From: Certhia americana
Lineage: Eukaryota > Chordata > Aves > Passeriformes > Certhiidae
NCBI GenBank assembly: GCA_018697195.1
Contig: CM031869.1
Coordinates: 16,153,203-16,217,202 of the forward strand
Direction of reading: 5' to 3'
DNA: 64,000 bases
In this document: piece by piece, positions 25,635 through 36,999 of the stretch
Numbering within the stretch: the first letter of the stretch is position 1
Layout of the letters: each line of letters begins with the position of its first letter
The notes under the pieces: model-generated
What the model saw: the letters and a program-made list of their open reading frames with translations, nothing else
Database searches by the model: none
What the model was told of the DNA's origin: nothing
Position numbers and translations under genes: made by a program

Positions 25635-26404
25635 TTGGTGAATCAGATCCTTGTATGTCCCGTGACGCAAAATAATGGCAATAGCCCAGATGAATGGGAC
25701 CCTTTTCACTGGAGCATGGTTAAAGACTCGAGAAACACAGTGATGGGACACAGGCTTTCCTCTCATTTCACCCAATCTATGCTGCAAGGTATCTTTACTA
25801 ATGAATTTATCCCTTTTGACTGTCATCAAATAACACAGATTTGTTTCTCCCCACTCAGATGTTGATTTTTGAGTTGAAGTGGAGGCAGTCAGTGACTGAG
25901 GCTGCCTTAGGTGACTTAGAGTGCTCCCAGGACAACCCTTGTTTTGGACCTGGCCCACCCCAGCTCATGGGGGACCCTCTGACTAACACACTGCAGTTCC
26001 AATCCCAACTGCACCTGTTAGTATTACAGCAAGGAAAAGAGCTTGCATTCCTCACAATGTGGTGTGTATCTGATGAAGGGACTCTTCATCAGTCATGGAT
26101 GATGATTAAACGAAAGCCTAGCAAGCTGTATATCACATTTATAGATCGTCTTAGAGAGGTGATTGAAAAACAAGTTGATAACATAGCAGCCCAAGAGACT
26201 TTGCTTTTACAACTGGCTAAAGATAACGTGAATGCAGAGTGTAAGCAGGCCTTATTGCCACTACAGAATCCTATGCTGGTAGATATGAACAAGGCTCGTG
26301 GCAAAGTTCGGACAACACAATATCAGAGCAGCTTCCAAAAGAGGTTACTGCAGCTGTGCCCATCTCCAGAACTTGTTTTCAATGCAGTCAAAGAGGGCAT
26401 TTGA
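25635..26404 (+). pseudogene. Retroviral gag capsid remnant, frameshifted
   Basis: Two overlapping frames carry capsid features. The first (about 25690-25862) has the N-terminal-domain pattern with DEWDPFHW, a VKDSRN helix and IFTNEFIPFDCHQI. The second (25841-26404) continues with the C-terminal domain: the region at 26105-26164, with FIDRLREVI, is the major homology region, followed by AKDNVNAECKQALLPL, a typical capsid C-terminal helix pattern. The switch of frame near 25850 is a disabling shift. The family is best described as ERVK-like (betaretrovirus-related) because of the capsid pattern and 6-bp duplication. The protein is not expected to be made. Confidence 0.8.
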
Positions 26405-26520
26405 AGAGAAATTGCCCTAATCAGCCTAGTGGCTTTTCAGTGCCAGGGAATGGCAGGAAACGTGCTGTTGGGCCGTGTGTATGCTGCAGCAGACCAGGAC
26501 ACTATGCCAAACAATACTGT
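26374..26520 (+). pseudogene. Retroviral nucleocapsid remnant with two zinc knuckles
   Basis: Reads in a different frame from the capsid segment it follows. The first knuckle (26374-26415), CFQCSQRGHLKRNC, fits C-X2-C-X4-H-X4-C exactly. The second (26476-26520), CVCCSRPGHYAKQYC, has one extra residue before the last cysteine (X5), so it is imperfect. Nucleocapsid binds viral RNA through such knuckles. The frame change relative to capsid shows gag is broken. Confidence 0.85.
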
Positions 26521-26544
26521 TCTAAGTTTGATAGCAAGGGATGA

Positions 26545-27597
26545 GCACTGCCACCTGGAGGGCTGCCAGGGGCTGGGAATATGTCCAGCTACCCCTTCCA
26601 GGTTTATGTGGCACACTCAGTGCCAGAGTTAAGGGTAGTGACAGACTGGATGACATCAGTCGCCATAGGAAACACCAAGATCTCAGTCAAAGGTGAGACA
26701 TTAGAAGAACAAGAACAGATTTAGATTGACCAAGATCAAGTGTTTAAAGCCAAATCAGAAAAGATTAACAGCTTAGTTCTGGAACAGGTAACATGGAAAC
26801 AGAAACACTGAGAGCTGAATAATCAGTACAATGTGTTTCTCTGTTAGTAAAAGATATGTGTTATATTTAAACATGTCTTTCTATCTTTAAGTCCTACATG
26901 ACATATGTGAATATGTTGCAATGTCCATTTACCTAAACATCTCTTTATAAAGATGCTGCAATTTTATAATTAAAAAGAAAGGGGGACTTGGAGGAAGATG
27001 GATAGAGATAGTGCTGAAGGCAGTCTTGCTTCTGATAAATTGCAGCTCTGCAAATTACCAAGGATTGGGATCAGTCTTGCCCTCACAACTATGCATGAAT
27101 TTTATGAAAACTAGTATGAAACTGCACAAGGGGAAGCCTTGAAAAGACCAAGACAAGAGGGAGAGAAGCAGCAAGCAGGGACATTACTTCGGCAAATAGA
27201 AGAACTGAAGTTACAGAAGACAAAAGCAACAAAAACCAAAAAAGAAAGAAGAGAATTTACTGAAGGAGCAGTGGAAGCTATAGACAGAGCAGTTCCATTA
27301 TTCAATACAATGTGTTTATTTGCTGGTGAAACATCTATGTTGTGTTTGTGAATTGCAGCTATTCATCTTTGTTAGTATTCTGTAGGCATAGATATGAAAG
27401 CTAATTCCATAGGTATAAAAACTGATGATATGTGATATAGGTTTGGAGAATGAATTAAGGTAAGTACACGGATGCATTCCAGAGCTAGTGGAATCTACAT
27501 AAAAAGATACTAGTCCCATGCTTACTATTTCTTTTGCAAGGGCCCTATAGAAGGATGGTAGACATGGGATTTATTTAAAAAGAAAAAAAGGGGGAGT
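26545..27597 (+). other. Unassigned 3' interior of the provirus
   Basis: Where pro, pol and env would be expected there is only about 1 kb, with no recognisable enzyme motif. A stop-broken frame of about 80 residues follows nucleocapsid (26590-26830), and a lysine/glutamate-rich 70-residue frame lies at 27139-27351. Two purine-rich tracts are present, near 26966-26984 and immediately before the 3' LTR (27571-27596); the second is the expected polypurine tract. I could not assign either frame. Confidence 0.55.
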
Positions 27598-27858
27598 TGT
27601 AGGCACACAGTTTGTGGTGATTTGGAATGGGGCAGCAGCCAGGCCTCATCCCTAATGGGTTACAGCTGTGTAAGACAGGTGACCAGTGTTAAAGGTAAAG
27701 AGAGATGGACTGCTGAGGGTCACGGACCAATCACAGAAGGATAGAGAGGTCACACAGGTGTAATGCATATAGGATGAATGGTATAAAAGCTTGTACAGAA
27801 GAACGACAAGTCAGTAGTGCCTGGAACCATTCATGATTTAGTTATACATCCTCCTTCA
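27598..27858 (+). repeat. 3' LTR of the gag-only provirus
   Basis: Starts TGTAGGCACACAGTTTGTGG directly after the purine tract AAAAAGGGGGAGT and ends CTCCTTCA. It mirrors the 5' LTR along its length, with TATA-like GGTATAAAAG near 27780. The following six bases, actaga, nearly match those preceding the 5' LTR. Confidence 0.88.
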
Positions 27859-29100
27859 ACTAGAAACCTTACAACTAGAGGCTGTGCAACCTACAAAATC
27901 ACTAGTGGCACATAGAAAAGCTGTCTGACTGTTTGCTTGCTCTGTCTAAACAGCAGTTCAGGGCTATCAGACAAGGTAGTAGGAGTCAGGTTCCAAGAAT
28001 GAAGAGCTGGTGGTTCCTTGTGCAATGGGTTATTTTTTGTGAAGTTTCCAGCTGAAGGACCTGTGTCAAAGTAAGGCAGGAATCACAGCATGACACAGAG
28101 GGATGCATGGAGTTGGTGTTGTGCCAGGAACAGAGGAACTTTCTTGTTCTCTAGTCTGCCCTTCAGCTCAGTATAAGCATCAAGCCAGGCTATACAAGCA
28201 GTTCTGTGAGCTTTGTGAGAGAGTTAGCCTGATCAGATAATCTGTCTCCAACATGTCCTTCCGTCCCGTACAGGGCTCTTGCTCCCTCTTCCCTCCCTGA
28301 TGGAAGCTTGGGGAATTAAACGGCTGAGTGGGGTTAGTGCTGCAGCAGGACACAGACCCCCTCACACTGATCTCTATCTATCAGTAGCTCTCAGTGTGGG
28401 AGGAAGCTGGCTTCTCTGTGTCTGTGATTATTTGCTCTGTGAAAAAGGCTGAGTGCTGTGGTTATTTTATTGGTTTGATCTGGTTTAGTTTTCAAAATTG
28501 GTAGATAGGCAAATTTGAGGAATAGTGCTATTAGCTGGGAGGTATTTTCTGTAACTGAAAACATCACATGGTTAGATAGCAGTGCCCAAGGCTCTGTAAT
28601 GTATGTTACAACAGCACTAAGCTGGTGGTGGTGTGTTTATTACTGAGGTTTTGTTTGTAAGGACTTACTAGTGTGCTATGGACTGTTCACCTCTGTGGAT
28701 CTGGAGTCAGGCTTCTGGCTACAGTCTGCTGCTGAGGATTAATGGGTTCATATCTGTGAAGGCGTTAGACAGGGAGGTGTTAACTAGCATGAACATTATT
28801 TGTAATTATTAGATGAAAGCTTCATATGGCATGAGCTGCCTTTCCTAGGTCATTCTGTAAAACAGCTATGAAACTGCTAAAAACACAGTTAGAAATGTTA
28901 ATAATGGTGAATCAGCTTTGTGAGATCCTTAAGATGAAACTGCAGTCTGAATCACTTTAATTTCTCCAGCTGCACAGCCTGTGCATGCAGAGCACTGTGA
29001 GAACAGGAAGGTGATTTGTTTCATTATTCTCTGCAAATTTTACAAACGTGCCTTTACAAACCTGTGTTTTTCCTCCTTCTCTTCATTTTGTTTACTACAG

Positions 29101-29170
29101 GAATGTCCTAGTGGGGTTGTTAATGAAGAAACATTCAAACAGATCTATGCACAATTTTTTCCTCATGGAG
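29101..29170 (+). CDS. KCNIP1: KCNIP1 coding exon (degenerate EF-hand 1)
   Basis: A 70-bp exon between TACTACAG and GTAGGT. It encodes [20 protein letters not shown] followed by PHG and ends one base into the next aspartate codon. It covers the first EF-hand, which in the KChIP family is degenerate: the loop has Cys-Pro where calcium ligands would be, so it does not bind calcium. The phase joins exactly with the exons on both sides. The exon length equals the usual one in vertebrate KCNIP genes. Confidence 0.96.
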
Positions 29171-30587
29171 GTAGGTGGAGAGCTTTGTGCCTGTCAGGGT
29201 TCTTGAAGCCTTAACATTGCCTACTGCCAGCTGGCTGCAAAACTGCTGCAGATCATCTATGTGAGAAATAGGAATTGAGCTGAAGGTTTGAGGGATTTTC
29301 GACAGAAACACAAACATCACGGTAATAAAATTTTATTCCCTTTGAGCAGTTATTTCACATAAAAAAACCCCAATAAAGATTTCCCCTCAATATTAGCTCT
29401 TTATTCCCCAGATCCAAAATAGCAACTGGGGGCTGATGCTTTGTTCTGTTCTGACTTTCTGTTGGCAGAAAGTGGAATTGCTTCCCCTCAGTGTGTCTTT
29501 GCTTCCTGCTGTTGGACTGCTGGGCATGTAGTGTCTAGCACAGGAGGGTCCCAGACTTCTTTTTGGCCTGAAAATTAATCAAAACCTCCTTAAAATTCTT
29601 AGAGCAGTTTTTAGTTTATAAGTAAACTCCTGGCTACCTGAAATGATCACTTTTGGTGTTTATGTGACTAAGACAGGGCCATGTCATGAATGGGCATATT
29701 AAGGTATTCTATTAAATCTCTCAAAAAATACATACTTTTGCCTTTTAAAAACATCAAGAATCTATATATTTTAACTGGATATGTTCTGTGGGGATTTTGT
29801 TCCCAAATTGAAAGAAATGAGTCATTTAACTGGGTTTTTATCTCACTTTGTAGTAGCTGCAGAACATGCTCTTTGGGGAATGATGACACCTTTCTGCAAG
29901 GGTGTATGTGTGCATGTGAAATTACTTAAAGTAGGTCATTAACAAGTGTTTTTTCAACTAAATGTCAAAATAAACCTCCTTATGCTTATGTTTTACAACC
30001 ATGTGACCTTAAATATGTACACCTATAAAAAGTTTGCATTAAATTTTAGTATGAACTTGATGATTTCCTGTTGTGATTTTCTAAACCAAGCAGTTAATAT
30101 ACAAAAGGACAAAAATATGCCTCTAGGTGAGATTGCTTTCCAGCAGCCATGGGTCAAACTCAAGTAAATGGAGCAAGATCCTTCTGAAGCTGGGCATTCC
30201 CTGGGGGGGATTTCTCTGCAGTGTCTCCCACAAAACAAACAGGTAGAGAAAGGATTCTGCAGATTGCAGTCACTCTTTGGTATTTTTGCTGTGTTTCCCA
30301 TCATTTGAACCAGAGACACTCTAGAATGGTTGGGGATTTTCTGCTCGTTCTTTCAGGTACTGCCCCAAAATCCAGATAGTTTCTACTGTAATAAAATCTT
30401 TAGCATTTCAAGGCTGTTTTAAGGGAGGGTGCCAGGATTTTGCAAGTCTATGTTAACATTTACAGGTTCATAGAATATCTGGCAATGCTTCAGGGTTGAT
30501 TTATATACAGAAGGAAAATAAGTTCATGACTTGTTTAGAGCCATCAGTGTATGATGAGTTGCTGTCCCTGCCCTTTGTGCCTTTCAG
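29171..30587 (+). other. KCNIP1: KCNIP1 intron
   Basis: Bounded by GTAGGT and CTTTCAG, phase 1. I see no exon, recognised mobile element or notable repeat in it. Confidence 0.9.
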
Positions 30588-30658
30588 ATGCCAGCATGTA
30601 TGCACATTACCTCTTCAACGCCTTTGACACTGCACAGAATGGCTCCGTGAAGTTCGAG
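30588..30658 (+). CDS. KCNIP1: KCNIP1 coding exon (EF-hand 2)
   Basis: A 71-bp exon between GCCTTTCAG and GTGATT. It completes an aspartate codon and encodes ASMYAHYLFNAFDTAQNGSV then KFE. The loop starting at the Asp of FDTAQNGSVKFED is EF-hand 2, whose last acidic residue comes from the next exon. In KChIPs this site is weak or Mg-binding; that is family knowledge. Both splice sites and the phase are intact. Confidence 0.96.
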
Positions 30659-32273
30659 GTGATTGCTTTGCATCTTCCTTCTATGCCATTTTCTCAATTT
30701 TGTGTTTTTAACCTTTTCTGTACAGTCTTCATTGCAAAGTAATAAGACTTGTTGGATTAAAGGTTAGAGGTTTCAGTCTAAAATCAGTCTATGTTTTCAA
30801 ATCTGGTTTGCTTTAGTTTATGTGGATGCAGTTCTGTGTCAGTAAAAAAATATCTAGATTGTGCTAGTCAGGATCAAAGGGAGAAAATGCAGAGGTTTAT
30901 GCAACAGAGAGGAGTGGCTGAGGAGAGGCCCATGTGAAATGAGATGAGTGACACAGACAACTTGCATCTTGTACATACAGCAGTCATCATGTATTGCATG
31001 ATGTATTGAACAAGCATCTCAGGTACTTGGAAACTAAATGCACCCTTTAACTAAAAGGCCTGTTGCAGTGGCTACACACAACCTCTCTTCATGCTCAGCC
31101 CATAGCTGTAGGACTGCAGCAAAAGGATATAATAAGTCATAGACTCCTGGAGGATGAACTTTGTAGTGTGGAAGACTATATAATTACAAATCATAGGCAG
31201 TCTTGCCTTTGCTGTCAAATGGCCAAAACCTCTGGCAATTTCCAGGTAAGACTGGGAAATATGTTCGTTCATTAAATGTAAAATGAGGGTGTTTCCATAT
31301 GTATTTGTGTGTCTCTGTGGCAAGGGCTGCAGTGGAAGATTTGCATGGGGCAGCTCTTCAGTAATGAAAGGTGTTCAGAAATGTAAAGAGACTGAGAACA
31401 AAAAATGCTGTTAAAATAACAAACAAACAAAAAAAAGCAAACCTAGAAAGTGCTGAACTTTCATTCCTGGCAGATCTGTCTCTTAACTGGTTGTCAAACA
31501 TGAGAATTTTGCCCTGTTTTTCATATTGTTCAACAAATTCAAATTCCTTGGAGGCTTGGCAAAAAGGAGCAGAGGTTTCCAAGCAGTGCTGCACTGCCCC
31601 ATGCAGAGCTCATGGAGCTGACTAAAGATATTAAATGAGTTATCAGGAGCTGTACAGCTCTGTTAGCCTGAAGCCCTGCCTGTGCTAAAAATCCCCTGCA
31701 GCTATGCTACTCTTAGCTCCTGAGCCACCATGTAGTATAAGTAATAAATCACAGTTAATCAGAAGCAGTAACTTTAAGCAAAGAAAACTAATTAAAATTG
31801 TGTGCCACGTAGTAATTAGTAGTGGGAATCACATCTGGTCAAGTCTGGCAGATTTTGCCAGATAACAAAATCTAAGGCTCCCTGTATCAAAGGAGTTTAT
31901 CTCTCAGATAGGGTTTTCTTGCTTTGGAAGTACCTTGATCTGCGAGTAAAAAAGCATCAGTTTCTACTTCCACAGGCACAGTCCAGCTGTGTTTAACCAG
32001 GTGGTGGTAATCTGAGTGACAGCTCCTTGCAGCAGGGAGGAGAAAGGCCACTGGAGCATCTGTCAGTGCTCTTAAAAAGTGGACATCTCAGTGAATGTTT
32101 CAACCATTGAGTTAATTCAGAGAGGACACATTTTTGGAAAAGGAAGCCACAAGAGGTTGATAAGCATATGCTCGATCCTAAAAAGATAAATCTTTTCACT
32201 GACATTGTATAAAGAGGGTGACTTAGGAAAGGATGTTATGAGAATTCACACTTTTCTCTCTGCCCCAAACTAG
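30659..32273 (+). other. KCNIP1: KCNIP1 intron
   Basis: Bounded by GTGATT and AACTAG, phase 0. No exon or mobile element was recognised in it. Confidence 0.9.
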
Positions 32274-32381
32274 GATTTTGTGATGGCATTGTCCATTCTA
32301 CTACGGGGAACTGTTCACGAAAAGCTGAGATGGACGTTTAATCTGTATGACATAAATAAGGATGGCTTTATAAACAAGGAG
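32274..32381 (+). CDS. KCNIP1: KCNIP1 coding exon (EF-hand 3)
   Basis: A 108-bp in-phase exon between CAAACTAG and GTAAGG, encoding 36 residues that include [20 protein letters not shown] and the calcium loop [11 protein letters not shown]. The loop has all ligand positions (D, N, D, G at the bend), with the last glutamate supplied across the following splice junction. EF-hand 3 is one of the two high-affinity calcium sites of KChIPs. The sequence is almost invariant among vertebrates, indicating strong constraint. Confidence 0.97.
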
Positions 32382-33302
32382 GTAAGGCTGTTCCTGACAA
32401 AATTGATTTTGGAAGGGAGAGTTGATTGTTGCAGAACACAACTTTTCATGCAGCTAATTAAATGCAAATCAGAGTGGACTCAAGCATTTGTCTATGTCTA
32501 AACAAAGTGCACAGTGATCTTATTGCATGATTTCCTAGACATATTTTCCTATATTATGGTACCTTTAATGAATTGTGTTAGCCAGGAGCAAAATCCTGGT
32601 TACAGCTCTGAGCCACATAACCTTTGAGAAGGGGGTAGTGATGGTGGCAGTATTTGGTGACTGAGGCTCAGGGGCTTGCTTTCCACATGGGGAGATGTTG
32701 AGGGGGTCATCTGAAGCACTACAAGCCTCCAGCACCACTCCCAATTCCTGCATTGTCATCTGTTTTTATCTTATCATCTGATATTGCTTGCTCCCATTAT
32801 GGCATGCCTTGGTTTTGAGCATGGTAGCCTTGAATATGTGTCAAATACATCTTGGTCCATTTGAACCCATTGTGCATCCCTGGAGGGTTTGAAGTTACTG
32901 CCCACAGGTCATGGAGCGGAGGGACAATTTGTGCAAGGTGTGGGGAGGGACCAGATTCCCAGTTCCATCTTTGAGGGTCCCTGGCCCTGGAGAAGGGCCC
33001 TTGAGGCAGGGTTGGTGCCACAGTGCAGGGCTGAGCACAGCCCTTGCTCCCAGCGACTGCTGCATCAGAGCCAGGGGAGGGGAGGAACACTGAGAGCATG
33101 TGGCATGGTGAGGCCAAAGAGAAGAAATTCATTCCATAGGATGTTTGTGTGTCTGGTGCATCTGTCTCCATGCAGATGCACAGATATTCCAGATGCTGGT
33201 TTGTCATTGGAGAAGGAGGGTGAAGAATAGGGCAGTAAAAGACAGAAATGGGCTCTCATTTCTCTTATTTTCTGTGTTTGTGCTGGCATGCTGTCATGGC
33301 AG
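32382..33302 (+). other. KCNIP1: KCNIP1 intron
   Basis: Bounded by GTAAGG and CATGGCAG, phase 0. Its 3' half is somewhat GC-richer, with several overlapping open frames on both strands, none showing a recognisable domain. Confidence 0.9.
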
Positions 33303-33407
33303 GAAATGATGGATATCGTAAAGGCAATTTATGATATGATGGGAAAATACACGTATCCAGTGCTCAAGGAAGATGCACCAAGGCAGCATGTAGAAGTGTT
33401 TTTCCAG
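33303..33407 (+). CDS. KCNIP1: KCNIP1 coding exon (EF3-EF4 linker)
   Basis: A 105-bp in-phase exon between CATGGCAG and GTACCT, encoding 35 residues: [20 protein letters not shown], then [15 protein letters not shown]. It begins with the final glutamate of EF-hand 3, continues through its exiting helix and enters the helix leading to EF-hand 4. The helices here form part of the hydrophobic groove that holds the Kv4 N terminus in known KChIP structures. Splice signals are canonical. Confidence 0.97.
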
Positions 33408-33955
33408 GTACCTGGGTTTTGATGGGTTCTTCTTAACACTTGTACACTGATAGACTTTTCTGTAAAGTTGAGTCTATACCTTGTTATATATTCCAAAATA
33501 AACCCTAGCAGCCACTCAGCCTAGCATTGCAAAGTCTGCTGGTTTCCTGACTCCAAAGGTATCACCCTGGTCTCTTAGCATCACCCTTTGCCTTGGGATG
33601 TGCCTTGTCCAGTAAGTCTGAATCCTCTGCATGTGTTGCAGCCCTTCTGAGCTGCTTCTCTCAACTGCCCTGAGGGTTGACAGGAATGTGGATAGGGATT
33701 GGTCAGGAAGTGAATAAATAAATGATGGAATAAGGGCGGAGATTCTCGTGTGTGCCAAGAAAGCAGTTACAGATGACCTGAAAAGTACTCCAAATCCCAG
33801 AGTAAACAAGTCCTTAGCAGCTGGCCAATCCAGCACAGTCTGTGGGCTAAGCTTGTTAAGTACCCAGCTTTATTCTGGTCACATCAACTAAGATACTGTA
33901 CTGTAACAATAGTATTATCGATGTAAATTAATTTTTACATGATTTTATTTTGCAG
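33408..33955 (+). other. KCNIP1: KCNIP1 intron
   Basis: Short intron in phase 0, bounded by GTACCT and TTTTGCAG. Nothing else was recognised. Confidence 0.9.
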
Positions 33956-34018
33956 AAAATGGATAAAAACAAAGATGGAGTTGTAACTCTAGATGAGTTT
34001 ATTGAGTCGTGTCAGGAG
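33956..34018 (+). CDS. KCNIP1: KCNIP1 coding exon (EF-hand 4)
   Basis: A 63-bp in-phase exon between TTTTGCAG and GTAAGG, encoding [20 protein letters not shown] plus E. The loop [12 protein letters not shown] is a complete canonical EF-hand with Asp at the first position and Glu at the twelfth. It is the second high-affinity calcium site. No disruption is seen. Confidence 0.97.
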
Positions 34019-36951
34019 GTAAGGACTAAATTATAACTGCAAGGAAAGCTGTCTCATGTTGCATCATTTGCTTCCCTTTGGATAAACTATTTGAAACAAG
34101 ATGCTGCTTAGGATCCTGGGTTTTCTTTGCTCTGTGAAAAAAACCCAAAACAAACCAAAACAGCTTCAAGACTGCGTTTGTGATGCCCTGTGAAGCCTGT
34201 GACTCAATAGTGAGGTAAGGTCAGGCAGAATATGGGAGATGATGTCTTCATATGCAGTGCTGGGAATAGTGCTTTTATTTTCCTGAGTGGACTGCAGCGC
34301 CTGATTCTATGGACAAGCAGACAACTGTAGAGAAAGCTCTTAACTGTCTTAGGTCATCTTGGGTTTTTGTTGGTTTGTTTTTGGTGGGATTTTTCTTCAT
34401 TTTGAGTCTGCTGTTGTCTCTGTGTGCTGCCCCAGATGTTATTGTCAGGTTTGCAGTTCTCATTGCTGGAACTGCCCAGAGTCAAAGGTGTCTCAAATTC
34501 TTGCAATTACACCACTGAGTTATAAAACCAATTGATGCTTTTGTGGTCAAACATTAAAAGCAAATACCGTCACCATAGCAATGATTTTAATTTTTCCTCT
34601 TTTTAATTTTTCCTGTTTTGGAAGTGAGCCCTCTCTTGAAAATTCTATAGATGAGGTTGGTGATAAGGTTTTGTTGGCACAAAGAAGCATCTGCATTAAC
34701 ATGAATTTGGCCTAATATCTGTTGTCTTGGACCTTGATTGGGTGAATATTTGCCCAGAGATACCTCTAATATTTGACCAGTACAATAATGGTGTAAAAGG
34801 CAACCTCTGCCTTTTAGAATTGGTGCACAGAACTGCATATTGGTCCTTTTGTGCATTTTATGTTGCCTGGAAAATTCTTCCTAGTTCTGCAGTTAGACAG
34901 CTCTTCTGTCCATGAGCAAGGGGAAGGTGCTTACTGTGGAGGGCTGGGCTGGCTTCTGCTGATTTGGTGTCAAACCTGGCTCTGACCACATGCAGTGTCA
35001 GTCAGGGACTTCAGGCAGCAAAATCCTTGTTTTGCAGATGCATAATAGAAGGCTAATGTTTTTCAGTTACTTCATTCTTGGACCCTCCTGATTGTTTGGC
35101 TTATTTTTGGCACCATCTTTATTTGATCATTTTTGTTGTATATTATTCTTCACATTCTTAACTTTCCTGTAGGTGTGTGTTTGATCAGTGGTCTCAGGAT
35201 TGAAGCAGATTTACTTTACCTGTAACTGTTGGAGTTTTAATTCTCTGTTCCCATATGGGTTTGGTTCCTTCTACTGCCATCCTGGCATGTGGAGCTGAGC
35301 AGGCTGATTGATACACTGTCAGCTGCTGTTTCCTGGCAGGCAGGAGCAAGCCCTGCAACTCCAAGATTTATTCTTTTTATATTTATGGAAAACAAACCAA
35401 AGTACACAGCAGTGCTCACCTGTGCCATTCCAGCATCATGGGCTTGTGGACAGTGAAGCCCTGCATGACAGCATGACCCTGGAAAGGGTGACTGGCTTCC
35501 CATGCCAGGTGATGCCTTGCACCCACTGAGTGATCAGTGACAGGGATGATGCAGCTTCACAGAACAACGGAGGAGTGCAGTGCAGTAGATCTCTTAAGCT
35601 GGTCAATGTGTGTCGAGTTGTTTTATGTTTTTTTAGATAGAGAGCAGTTGTTGTTTGCTGAAAAGTTGTTTATTGCATGAATGCATCACTCTCGAAGGCA
35701 AGAGTTCAAAGTGCTCAAAAGTCCATGCTAAAGTTTTTGGCTGTGTCCTGAGCAAAGTAACAGCAGCTCTTGCACCTTTCTTCTTCTTCATCTGTGTGTC
35801 CTCTTCACTTCTGTGTATGTGTGTGTATGAGAACAAAAAGCGAGAGCAAGCAAGCCCTAGATGGGACTTTTTATTCATAAATCATCCAATCAGCTAAAAA
35901 AAATATTCTAAAATATTTTTTCTGCAGCTATTAGAATTTGGTTCTAAAGTGCGAAAAGCAGTGTCAGTTCTTATACACTTTTATGCATATTTTTCTATCC
36001 ACATAAATGGTTCTATCTGTTCTATCTAGGAATGCAAATCCTGTTCTATGTTTTTGTTATGTCTAGTGCTAAGCTACTGAACTTCTAACTAGGATTTAGG
36101 ATATTTTGCCCTCCTAAGGCACTTAAAATGTATTTCTGCTTACTTACTTAAAACTAAAACTTTTACTTTATGTGGTTTAATAAATTTTAATTTCTTTGAA
36201 GGCCTTAATTCTATTTCTGCACTCTTTTCTCCCTCTGAGGGGCTCAGAGAGGTCTTATTTCTTCCATTCCAACAAATGTGGAAAATTATTTTCATGTTAC
36301 AGGCAAACATCTGTTCTAACTTTTGGAATAACTGAATTCCTGGTGGGGGGAAACTATCATGTTTTTGAATACTAATCTGGTTCTTATCTCAAAGTAAAAT
36401 TCCAATACTTCAGGAGAAATAATCCAGGATTTCCCTTGTGTCTGTCTGTAACTTTGTCATTTGGCTCTAGGAGCCTCGGGAGGCTGAGGTTGCACAAATT
36501 GCATGTGTTTTGGGTTTGAGCTGGAATTTCTGGCAGGAAGTGCTCCCTCAAGGCAGTTTGCTTGTTGGTTCAAAATCTGCCATTCCATTTGGACTTGTGG
36601 AGCTCATTAGTCAAAAGTATGTTTGCACACCCAGGGTCAGGGATATCTGAGGGTTGAGCACAGGCACCAACCCAGTGCCCTGCCTGGCACAGCCTGTGCT
36701 GGATGTCAGGCTCAGGAGAAGACCATGTGCTTTGTGTGCCTCAAACAAGCCCAGGGCTGAAGCACTTGCCAGCTGCTGTGCTGAATCAGGTCTGGGCACT
36801 GAACCAGCCCCAGCTCACAGAGGGGGAAAGCATTCCCAGAGCAAGGCTGCTCCCTGCAGGAGCAGCTGCAGAGCTCCCTGGTGCCATGGCAGAGTTATGA
36901 ATTGTGCTTTTCCATGCTGGTTTCATGGGAATATCTTCTCCTTGCTTTCAG
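34019..36951 (+). other. KCNIP1: KCNIP1 last intron
   Basis: Bounded by GTAAGG and TTTCAG, phase 0. It holds the reverse-orientation solo LTR at 35611-36274 and otherwise unremarkable sequence. Confidence 0.9.
35611..36274 (-). mobile_element. Solo LTR with exact 6-bp target duplication
   Basis: On the - strand it runs TGTTGGAATGG...CAACTCGACA. The six bases aatgtg at 35605-35610 recur exactly at 36275-36280, fixing both boundaries. On the - strand AATAAA (complement of 35669-35674) sits about 60 bp from the 3' end, as in a retroviral R/U5. A 6-bp duplication fits an ERVK-type element. It is antisense to KCNIP1 in the last intron. The internal region was lost by LTR-LTR recombination (inference). 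Confidence 0.92.
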
Positions 36952-36999
36952 GACGACAATATCATGCGATCCTTACAGCTCTTTGAGAATGTCATGTAA
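36952..36999 (+). CDS. KCNIP1: KCNIP1 terminal coding exon
   Basis: The exon starts after CTTTCAG and encodes DDNIMRSLQLFENVM followed by TAA (36997-36999). This is the conserved KChIP C terminus; the final helix closes over the binding groove. With the upstream exons it gives about 196 residues, matching the KCNIP1 core length without its N-terminal exon. The exon continues into the 3' UTR. Confidence 0.97.
   Translation, partial: DDNIMRSLQLFENVM

Larger units (their letters stand above)
23873..27864 (+). mobile_element. Gag-only endogenous retrovirus with two LTRs
   Basis: A complete proviral outline of roughly 4 kb: 5' LTR (23879-24141), primer-binding site (24144-24161), decayed gag remnants (about 24285-26545), a purine-rich tract just before the 3' LTR, and 3' LTR (27598-27858). 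The flanks actagg (23873-23878) and actaga (27859-27864) agree at 5 of 6 bases, as expected for an old 6-bp target duplication. Gag shows capsid and nucleocapsid features of an alpha/betaretrovirus-like (ERVK-type) element. No protease, polymerase or envelope frame was recognised, so pol was lost or the element spread with helper enzymes. Stops and frame changes show it is inactive. It is in the same orientation as KCNIP1, inside an intron. Confidence 0.88.
18837..29100 (+). other. KCNIP1: KCNIP1 intron
   Basis: Bounded by GTAAG and CTACAG in phase 0. It contains a (CAG)6 run, a 12-bp-stem hairpin near 22.1 kb and the gag-only endogenous retrovirus at 23873-27864. No further exons were recognised. 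Confidence 0.9.
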
